DNA of 38,007 nt, taken from positions 1-38,007 of IMG/VR virus record IMGVR_UViG_3300010885_028659, one strand, 5' to 3'. The stretch is from a virus. A program made the position numbers and the translations under genes. Positions 6,781-17,300 of the stretch are shown here, one piece after another (within the stretch, counting starts at the first letter, position 1; every line of letters starts with the position of its first letter). The notes below the pieces were generated by a model. It worked only from the letters and a program-made list of their open reading frames with translations, was not told the DNA's origin and searched no databases.

Positions 6781-7716
6781 TTAGCTAACTAATCTAATTG
6801 AGAGACTTGCGTTGGCAGTATCAATCTGCCCATTAGCATCAGCAATCATAATAAGTTGCAATTGATCACCTGCATTGCACTGTAAATATCCGCTGGCAAC
6901 CATCGGAATGTTAAAAGTATCGCTTAACAAGCTATTAATATTGGTTGCTTCGGTACTTAAACCACTATTTGCAGAATTTTGCCACCATTGCAGTTGTTGC
7001 TTAGTATAGTTAGAAGCATAACCAAGACTGACAGCATGCCCATATACTTGATAAACGCCAGCAACTGGACAAGTGAAGATACCAGTTGTAGCATTAAAAT
7101 GACTACCAATATTAATTGTAACTGATGCTGGCACCATTGTAGTTGGGCTTGCAATACCACTGCTAGTATATGTTCCACCAGATATACCAGTGCCTTGTAC
7201 AACAGGATTATAGGCTGCGTTTACACGACCATAAGCATCAACCGTGAATACGTTGTTACCACCAATCTGCACAATGAAACTATTGGTTCCACTAACACGA
7301 TTTAGACCATCGTTAGTTGTTTGTGGACCAATTGTAATCCAATTTAATTGATCATAATATTTCAACTGTTGGTTAGTGCTATCCCACCAGAAATCATTTT
7401 GTTGTGGGCTGCTTGGTGTGCTACTGCTATAAAGAATATTAGCAACATCTTGCCAGTAATTACTTGCGGCACCACCACGATAATACTTAATTACGTTATT
7501 GCTACTATCATACCATAACTGACCAACAAGTGGATAATTTGGACTTGTGCTATTCGCAAAATTTTCTAACATGCTAACTAAGTCTTGGTTTAATAACTGA
7601 CCATATGTTGGAAAATTTTTACCAATAAGTGTTAAACTTGTTGATGTTGTATTGATTGTACCATCACTAATTGCAGTTAAGTTGGCACCATTTGTATAGT
7701 TTATATAAAAAGTCAT
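6781..7716 (-). CDS. Tail fibre protein, paralogue C, with C1q-like C-terminal domain
   Basis: A 311-residue fibre. Residues 15 to 80 hold the shared module in its clearest form (TSLTLIGKNFPTYGQLLNQD, then LVSMLENFANSTSP and GQLWYDSSNNVIKYYRGG). A second display unit lies near residue 108 (DFWWDSTNQQLKYYDQLNW). From about residue 165 to the end the pattern is that of C1q/TNF-like jelly rolls: FNATTGIFTCPVAGVYQVYG at ~207 to 226, and later GDQLQLIMIADANGQ and a closing SLSIRLVS strand. C1q-like heads trimerise and bind ligands, so this is likely a receptor-binding tip. A Shine-Dalgarno-like CAGGT precedes the ATG. The C1q call is by pattern, not by search. Confidence 0.82.
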   Translation of the reverse strand: MTFYINYTNGANLTAISDGTINTTSTSLTLIGKNFPTYGQLLNQDLVSMLENFANSTSPNYPLVGQLWYDSSNNVIKYYRGGAASNYWQDVANILYSSSTPSSPQQNDFWWDSTNQQLKYYDQLNWITIGPQTTNDGLNRVSGTNSFIVQIGGNNVFTVDAYGRVNAAYNPVVQGTGISGGTYTSSGIASPTTMVPASVTINIGSHFNATTGIFTCPVAGVYQVYGHAVSLGYASNYTKQQLQWWQNSANSGLSTEATNINSLLSDTFNIPMVASGYLQCNAGDQLQLIMIADANGQIDTANASLSIRLVS

Positions 7717-7719
7717 GCG

Positions 7720-8340
7720 TTATACCTGTGAACTTAAGTTGGTTAGAGTTTGTACACGAATTGTGTAATCAATTTGAATAAGACGATTTAAACTTTTCTG
7801 AATAGGATGGAAAATAACATGAGTAATCAGATTACCCTGATCAATCGTGCTTCCATTCCATACTTTAAGTCCTAATTCGTCAAACACGTAAGTGTCATTA
7901 AAGTTAGTTGTATTGTCAAATGCCTGTTGACCACTTGGCTCACCATAATCTAAGGTACAAGTAACAAAGATATCACTATAAACTGTGCCACTAACGTGAC
8001 GAATTTCAATTCGGTTACGAGTTGGATCGGTGTTGTAAGTTGAATTATTATCAACTACTTTATAATAAGTTTGATTATAAAGTGAACTATTGCTGCCACT
8101 TGTGTTTGTAGGAAGATAAGTGATAACACCAGTTGGGTCTACACTTGTTCCACCATTGCCAAATGCCATTTCACTGATATAACCTTGACCTTGGTTACTG
8201 ATACTTTGCGCAAGAGCAAGTGAGAAATTTTCATAATGAATCGCATTGCGTTTGTTTACAAATACTTCTCCTGTTTCTGGATTATGTATTTTAATATGAC
8301 CGCTTAGCGCAATGCCACTTGTCTCGTTAGGACTACTCAT
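7720..8340 (-). CDS. Conserved baseplate-associated structural protein (marine T4-like family)
   Basis: A 206-residue protein directly downstream of the giant wedge gene. It contains LSGHIKIHNPETGEVFVNKR, NAIHYENFSLALAQSI, then ISEMAFGNGGTSVDPTGVIT and a C-terminal HVIFHPIQKSLNRLIQIDYT. I know this type from marine T4-like phages as an uncharacterised virion protein; by position it could stand in for gp8, but sequence similarity to gp8 is not evident. I chose the ATG at 8340 because a good Shine-Dalgarno (GGAAAG, 6 nt spacing) and a late-promoter-like box lie just upstream of it, and because relatives as I recall them begin near here. A longer version from the ATG at 8403, which overlaps the giant gene's stop, would add 21 polar residues. 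Confidence 0.75.
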   Translation of the reverse strand: MSSPNETSGIALSGHIKIHNPETGEVFVNKRNAIHYENFSLALAQSISNQGQGYISEMAFGNGGTSVDPTGVITYLPTNTSGSNSSLYNQTYYKVVDNNSTYNTDPTRNRIEIRHVSGTVYSDIFVTCTLDYGEPSGQQAFDNTTNFNDTYVFDELGLKVWNGSTIDQGNLITHVIFHPIQKSLNRLIQIDYTIRVQTLTNLSSQV

Positions 8341-8369
8341 TTTTTTCTTTCCAGTATTTTCTGTTATAG

Positions 8370-8376
8370 TATTTAT
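8370..8376 (-). promoter_or_regulatory. T4-type late promoter box (ATAAATA)
   Basis: The minus strand reads CCAATAAATACTA, 29 nt before the ATG at 8340. It lies inside the frame if translation began at 8403, so it favours the shorter start. It would give the genes downstream of the 14.5-kb wedge gene their own late transcript. Confidence 0.55.
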
Positions 8377-8399
8377 TGGTTTAGAATTGGTAGTATTTT

Positions 8400-11300
8400 T
8401 CATTTCGTTGCTCTTATAAATTGTGCATATTGAGTAGTGCTAGATTGTAAACTTTCATTGAAATTTGTAAAAATCTTGCCTTGTTTAATTGTACTATTAG
8501 CTGTTACGAGTATACTAGTAACAAAAGATACTGTATTGCTCAATAGCAGATTTCCAGTAGATTTAGTTGTCAGGTTTGCAGTAAGATTGGCACTCAACTT
8601 GACACTACTATTACCTTTATATATATTAGTTACAGTAGTATTTGAAGGAATAATACCACTTATGTTAGAAAATACATATTGATTTAATGAGATATTGGTT
8701 ATGTCATTTAAGGCAATAACATTTGTTCCGCTATAAGCATTTGCACTAATAAATTTAACATTTGTAGCACCACCACCTAGATATGTGTCATTTGGTGTGA
8801 CAACATATGTATCACGACTATTTGGTATTTCAAGAGTGCTGCTGCTATCAATCACACGGGTGCCACTAACATATAGATTAGCTGCACCAGTTCCACCTGT
8901 TGAACGACGAACATTGCCTAAACGTTTATTAACCGTATCTATTAGACCATATGTAATACGCTCACCGTTAATAACAACAACGCCTGCTGTATTAGTGATT
9001 GGTTCTGGGCTTTGAAGAGTGGTAATATCACTTACATAAATCCATTGATCAGTAATATGTAAATTTGCTGCCAAGAATGTTTCACGTGCAGAACGAACCG
9101 CATAATAACGAGTATTATCATTTAGGTCTTTGAATATACGATATTCTAGTGTAGTTTCACGCACAGGTTCACCAAAGATACGAACCCCAATAACACTTGT
9201 TGAACTTATTGTAAGTTCACTGCTTAATACTACGATTGTTGGCGTAACGAGTCTAAAATCACGATATGGCAACAGCGGCAATCCACCAGTTGTATTTGGA
9301 GATTTAAGAGTCATATACAATTGGTTAATATTTGTTACTGCACGTGGCAGAGTATAATATATGGTACCAATGAAATTACTTAATTCATTATCAAATCCAA
9401 CTGTGTCAAACCCAGTCGTATCAAGACCATTATCTATTACACTTGTGTTATTAGTATCGCCACTAAACAACTTAGTATATTGTTGATTAACATCGTGATT
9501 TCCTTGAGTAAAAACTGTTAATTTACTAGGTATAGAAATGTTAACCGCAGGATTAATCCAAAGTTGGTTGCCATCATAAATTTTAAAATCACTTTGGCTG
9601 CTATCGCTGAATACGATTAAACTTCCACTATTTGGTGCAACGGTAAATTGCACAATTGGCATAGCAACATTTGTAGGGTCATGATATATTGTATAGTCAA
9701 TATTGTTTGTTTGTAAAACATTATCTATCAACACCATTACTTCTGCATCTGTAATATTAGCAATATTTTCTACCCAACTATTAGTTAAACTAAAGTTTTT
9801 AGTAATACCATCGCCAATATTATATGTTTGTTGTGGAGGCAATAGGTCACTGCCATTCAAACGAACAATCGCATACGCACTGATAGGTTGTGCATATATT
9901 TCTGGATTGTCTATTGTAAAGTTATAACCAGTTGGATAATTTGCTGAAGTAATAACAAAGGTTTGCTCATATATTTCACTGTATGCACGAGTTCCAAGTG
10001 GAACTCCATATAAATGAACTTGAACATAATCATTAGCATTTGGTGCAGTATTAAAACGAACTGCTAATATTCCCCTACTATTTTCTAATTTATTAACCAA
10101 TGTCCAATTGTCAACCTTGATACCATTTACTTTGACATATGCTTGTTCAACACTATTAAGTGTCGAATCATCTATATTAAAGTCAGTTTGCACACCATCA
10201 GCATAATAATCTTGGTCAAAGATTGGACTTTCACCATTACTACCAAACATCATAACATAGAAAAATGTTCCTACTTGGGGTTCATATACGGTAGTAATAG
10301 TTTTTGTTTGATAGTTTATAGTATAGTGATAAGTTTCAGCAATTGGTCCAAGCGCACGGTCAATTACATAGAATTTCTCAATACCACCCAGTGGATAATC
10401 AACACCAGTAACTAGTGGATCAAAACTAAACGTTTTACTTCCAACATAGTTAGATGTAAAGATTTTAATGTCTGGACCACCATTTTGTATAGGAAGTGTC
10501 TTGACCTTGATATCTAAGGTATCGTTAATGATACTTGGCACAAATTCTTCTGGTGCATGGCTGCTATAAGTGTCAGTAAAAGCACCGCCGTCTACATTAA
10601 TATCTTGTGGACGCAGCCCCAAACCAGTATCTGTGAAGAGCGAACGAATAATAGTATCTTCGGTTTGTGAACCATAAACATCATATACGTTTTCCACATC
10701 TTTTGTAGCTAGATCATATGCAATGCTATCATAGTTATTAACATCATAACCAGGAGTTTGATTAAATGCTGGTCCTAAAATTTGATTACCAGAATACTCA
10801 ATTCCTACCATTACTTGTGCAAGATCACGACCAGCCATTCCGCTTATTGGTGCATAATATGACCATACACGGTCACATGCATTATCAAGCCATAGTCCAT
10901 TATATGCTACCAAGCTGGCAGTATCAAAATTAAGATTGGATGTAAATGTTTCTGTTGCAACATAACTTGTATTTTTGTAAACAACAACATCATTTATTGC
11001 ATATAAAGTTTGTGGATACCAAACTTTAACACGCAATTCTACAAACTTGGTAAAGTCAAATGTAGAACCACTAGTATGATTAGTAATAACACGATATGGT
11101 TGCGCTTCATACACAATAACTGTATTAATCGTATAGGCAGTATTAGCAGCCCAATCAATAACTGTATTGAAATAAGAAATACGATCAAATTTAATATAGG
11201 TGTCTAGGGTACGAGTTAATCCGTTTCCAACAATAGCAACAGCCTTAGCGCCAGTTCCTACACCATTGATTTGAACTGTAGCATATGTATAGTTGACACC

Positions 11301-14300
11301 ATTATTTGTAACAACAATAGTATTTACTGCACCATTAACAATATATGCACGTGCTGTGGCACCAGTTCCATCGCCATTGATTAAAACTTCGGTTGTTCCA
11401 TCATAACCGCTTCCACCATCAACAATGTCAACGAGTCTGACATTATATTTGTGGTTGATAACCCAAGGTTGATAAAGCGCCTGTGTTGCCAATATAGTTG
11501 TATCAAGAGTATTTCCTAATTGTGGGCTGCGATATTTTTTTATTACTGTATTATAATAAGGTTGCAGATCAAAATCAGTGGCATTTGTATAAGCATAATC
11601 TAGTGCATTATTATTATCATACTTTGCAACATACTGTTTGAGTTTAGTATGGAATGGTTTAACTTCACTGAAGAAATCTGTAACAGTGTTTTCTGGTTGT
11701 GGAAGATAAACAGGAAGCTGATCCAAACCACGAACACGATGATATAGGTCAACAAATGAAGTTTTCATCATCCAATCTGTTTGTAGATGTTGACTTGCAA
11801 TTGTGTCAATCATCAATGTCAGAGTTTGTTTATACTCAGTTCTATATTCATTTGTTAACAAATAATTAGTAACAACGTCAAATATTCTATTAAATTCTAA
11901 ATTACTATCAGTGTCAAATCCAACTGCTTGGAATGAACTTGTTTGGAATCCTTGTCCAGCAGCAACCTGACTATAAAGGTTTTCTTTGAATTGAATAGTA
12001 GCATTTTGCTGCGCAAGCAATTCAAGATTTGCGTAGTTTACAAGAACAATTTTCCAACCACCATTTGTACTATTACGAACATAAATTATATCATTTACAT
12101 TAAGTGATAGTTGACTAATATCACTTTCGTTATCTACTGATGTTGTGATAGGAACTAATGGATTATAGTTAGCACTATACCAATCACTATAACTCCAATA
12201 ATCATTTAGATTATATGTTTGAACTTGATATGTTTCCCAACTTCTAGTATTTGGGAATTTTACAATCAAGCGGTTTAAACTCCAACCATTGTTATGTGTG
12301 TTGCTATCTTGTAACACAAGCACACTATCGCCAGCAGCATATGTATTTTTGTCAAGATAACCAAGTTCAGTTATATTAGCAACTACTGTTTTATAAGTGC
12401 CGCTGCTTGGTAGTGGATCGCTGTTGTTTAGTGCAGCAATTGCCTCACTACGAGTTAACACCATTGGATATGTTTTACATATATTGTTAATTTTTTCTAC
12501 GTAAAGCTGACGAGCAAAATACTGATTATTAAACAAACTTTGACGAGGAGCAGTATCCATTCCATACTTTTGACCAATTGGTAGATTAGGATCAGGAATG
12601 ATACGACCGCTTGCATCTTGACCAGTTAAACTATCATTTAGTTTATTGATAAATTCAATGGCAACACCAAGATCAGTGCCATCATCAAACATTGTCCATT
12701 CACTGTGAACAAGTTGTGGTTTTAAAGTATCTTTATATTCAATTACAAGATTTGTATCATCTGTAATAATATTCTGTGCATTGAATACAGCAAATGCATT
12801 AGTTCCAACAATGGCAGCAAACGGTTCACTGCTGTTTCTAGCATTAGCAATATAACTTTGAAGTTCAAGAGCGCTTGGACGACTGCTATTAGTGCTATTG
12901 GTACTGTTATGAATCCAGAAATAGTATTTTGTTACTGGTTGACCAGTATTTTCATCAATTACTATTTGGCTACTATATACATCATTTACTGTATAAAGTG
13001 GTTGAGTTAGTGGGTAACTTGTTGCATAATCTTTAGGCAACTGATCACTTTCAATCCATTCATAAATGGTTACAGTACTAGCAGGGAAAGCAAGCCCCCA
13101 CTTGTTAAATTTTTCAAGAGTATTGCCCTGTGAAGCATCATAGTATTTTATGCTATTGGTATCCCACCAAAGTGTTCCAACTTTTTCACTTCCCCATGCA
13201 TTTTTACGATCATATGCAAAACTTACAGTTGTAGGAACATGATTATAAACGGCTGGGTCATAGTTGATTGTATAATCAATATAACTTTCGGCACTGTTCG
13301 GTAGTGCACCATGTGTTAAATCATATACTGGCAGATCAGCAATAAGTCTGCTGCTTTTAGTATTGTATAGATAAACACGCTCTACAATTCTGCTATCAAA
13401 CTTTTCACCTTCACTGCGAATATTTTTCCAAATTGGTTGTGCATTCTTGTTATAGTAAACATACATTGCGCCGGTATTGTTGCCAAGAATCTTAGCATAT
13501 GGAGCGCCTACTAGAATAAAATTATTGCTAATATCAACACCACTAGCATATCTGTCAAGCGCACCAGCAAACTTGTCGTTAAGTAACGTTGCATATGCAA
13601 AACTGCCTTGATCGCTTGCTGTTTCAGTAGCACTAGTTTGATATTCATAAACATGTGCTGCACCACTGCGATAAACAATGTCTACATAACGAACAGTGGC
13701 ACGGTCAAATGTTGTTTTTGCGCTATCAAATGTGGTAGTAATACGAGTATTTGATAGGGTACTGCCAACAACCAACGTATTTGCATCTGGACTTATGCTC
13801 AGTATTTCACCAAATCTTGCGGTATCTTGCACAAGTGGATTGAACATTTTTTGTACAGATTGCCATTGGTCAATACCCATTGTTGATAATGGATTACCAT
13901 ATTCATTACGCATGTATATCTTGCTTGTTGAATGCAGATCGCTGCTACTAATATAAATTGCGCCGTTGCTTATTACACCAGCAGTTATATAAGGAATCTT
14001 TGCTGCATTAATAGTGTTTGCTGCTTGATATACATCGCTGTTGTAATAAATTGTAGAATATGGCGGTCTTAAAGTTTGACCAAATGTTACAAGGTAATCA
14101 TTAATACGAATACTGCTGTTTGCAGTAACTATGAAATTAGTTTTATTACCAACAATATTGCCATACATTCTTGGAACATTTACAAGACGATATACTGCAC
14201 CATTTTGTGAACTGCTTTGTGAATAACCAGGCGCACTACTAAACGCTAGGCTACCGTTTTGACTTAGTTTAACTGCTTGACCAAAGTTACTGTTTTGTTG

Positions 14301-17300
14301 ACCAACATCTGTAGTTGCAATTTTAATAGGTATAAACTGATTAGTTTCTACATTAACAATGCTTCCACTGCTTGGAATAGCTGCCAATACAACCTGATTT
14401 GTAGTATAGTTGAATGTAGCTGCAACATTTGCACCATCAACAGTTACACTAGGATGTGTAATTACATTTGGTGTGGTAATAGTAGTCAAACCAACAAGAG
14501 CATTGCTTAATTGGAATGTGCTTGTTGTGCCAGTTGCTACAAAATTTTCAGCAGTGCGTTCAAATACATATGTTTTGCCTGCATTAGTATAAGAAGTATC
14601 TGTTGTTGCAGTGCTGCCAGGCGCACCAATTACAACAATTCTACCGTCGTTGTTTGTGCTTACACTGGTGCCAAATCCACTTACTTCAGGATCATCTGTA
14701 ATAATACGGTTTACTTCAGTAAATGAACTTTCATATATCAGATTAATAATTGAATTATTTGGAGGCGCAACGTCAAAAGTAATTGATTCTTGTGATGGGG
14801 TTTTAATATAATCCAAACCAGGAACCTTTAGAACACTATTAACATACACTTTAATATCACGAGCACTTAGATTTAATCCAGTTGCATTAATAGGATATGA
14901 GAATGAAGTACTGCTGCCATCACCTGTGCGTGTACTTGTTGCAGCTACTGCTACATTGCTGTACTTGTAAACATATACACTGTTTGTTGCTGGTTCGCCA
15001 ATGAATAACCAATTTCCATCGCCGCTTGCGCTTATGCTTGTGCCAAATGCACTGCTTGGCGTAACGTTAGGATAAATTCCAATTTTTTGGTTTGCAGAAA
15101 TAGTTGCAGCATTTGTTAATCCAATCAAATTGTAAGCACTTCCAATTGAAAGGTTTGAAATAACAGTTCCATTGGCAATGTTTGCACCAACAATTGGCTG
15201 TCCGTTCGCAACGCCATATAGTGACTGATATCCATTAACAATAAAATGTGAATTATTTGTTGTTGTTGCTGCTGAAGTAATAGATTGAGTAATACCTAAA
15301 TTTGAACCAACAAAAGTAAGTAGGTTTCCAGTTGGTGTAGTTACATTACTACTAAGAGTAAGAACTTTATACCCTGTAATATTACTGATACTTTTAATAT
15401 ATGTCCCAACTGGAATACCGTTACCTAAAACTGGCATAGTATTTGCCACAATTCCAGTGATAGATTGACCAGTATTTCCAATGTAAACATTGGCGTTGCT
15501 GCTTGTAATATTTGCATAAAGAGTAGTAAAGATTGAACTATTGGCAGTTAATATAGTAGCAGCATCACTAAACTTAAGTGTGGCATTTTTAGACATTGTT
15601 ATGTCATTTAAAGCTGCCACAGGAGTTAGATTAGCAATAGTAGTTCCACTTGGAATGCCTGCACCCACTACTTTCATACCTACTGCAAAGTTTGCAAGAC
15701 TATAACTTGCAGTTTGTGCAATATTTGCAGTTGTGCTTAGTGTTGCAGTTGGACTAATCAATATATAACTATTGCTTGTGCTAAATCCAGCACTTAACAC
15801 ATATAGATTATCATAGTGAATTGCTTGATTTAGACTAACTTGCTGACTGTTAACAACAGCAGTGTACACAATACCTTTATTGCCGCTTGGAGCAGCAATA
15901 ATAGCAATGTCATTGCCGTTAATATCGACATTAGCGCCAAAGCTAGCCGAACTATTTGCAGGAGTTAAAATTCCAATTTCTTGCCAAGTATCATCTTGTT
16001 TTTTACCGTAAACAAATGCTTGACCTGTTGTATTTCTACTACTTGCACCAACAACAGCAAATCCTTGATTGTGATTTATCTTTACGCTGCTGCCAAAATT
16101 ATCGGTTGGTTTTGTAAACACAGGACTGCGTGTGTCATTATATACCCAACTATTTGTATTTTGTTTTACAGCGTATCCATCAGGTCCATTATCAATATAA
16201 ACAATTTCACCAGTTTGCCATCCACGTACAGGAACAAATGCGGCGAAGTCATTAACTGTGCTATAACGAACATTGATTAATTTAAACAACTGTGCGTTTA
16301 ATTGTCCGCTGCTAATAGTTACATTGTTATTGATTTTAACAGTAAATGTTGTATTAGTTACTGCACTAATGCGATAAAATCCACTTAGATCAGCAATACT
16401 GCTTGTGCTTTGTGCACTGTTAATCTTTGCATTTCTTAACATAACATAATCAAGGTTAACAAGATTATGTGCACTATTTGTAGTAAAAGTAAGTTCAGTT
16501 GGGCTAGTATGTGATACGCCAATAACAAATACACGACCAGTTTGGCTTAAGCGATACACGCCCCATTGATTTCCGCTATCTGCAGCAATCCAAACTTTAC
16601 TGCTTTCGCCCATTACAGTATTCAATCCACTAATATTGTAAATTTTGCTAATATCAAATACAGTTGCGCTTACATCTGCAGTGTTTACAGGACCAGCATA
16701 TGGAATTATTTGCTTAGATGGTTCTGTTTGAGCAAAGATATTAGTTTTATAGGTTCTTGGACGAATAACCAAATCACTTGGCTTGACAGTATTGTATATG
16801 TCACTTCTTGCATCGCTTTGATTTGTAAATTCAAATAGATATTGGTTATTGATTGCTATAGAATTTCCAATACTAAACTCTAGTTTATCTGTATTAGCGG
16901 TTCCACCATAGTTGCCAAGTTTAATTGCCCACTGTTCACTAATACGTATATCACTATCAATACGTTTTTGTTGATTACGCAAGAAAGCATTTAGAACTGC
17001 TTGTGTTCCTTTTTGTGCAATCATACCAAGATAGAACTTATATTGACTTGTTATATCTAATCCAAGATCAGTAAAGTATTGGCGGCTGGTAAATCCAGTT
17101 TCGTGTTTACCAAGTAAATCGGCTGCGCTATTTAAATCTGCTGCATCAGGATTATGGAAGTTGGCAAATTGAGCAGCACCCGATGCCATATTTGGAATAA
17201 GTTCTTTGTCAAGTAAAGAACCATTAATCGGATACCAATCACTGATCGCAAATTTTTGTGTACCAGGAATAAATTTTTGTGCAGCAAAGTATTGATTCTT

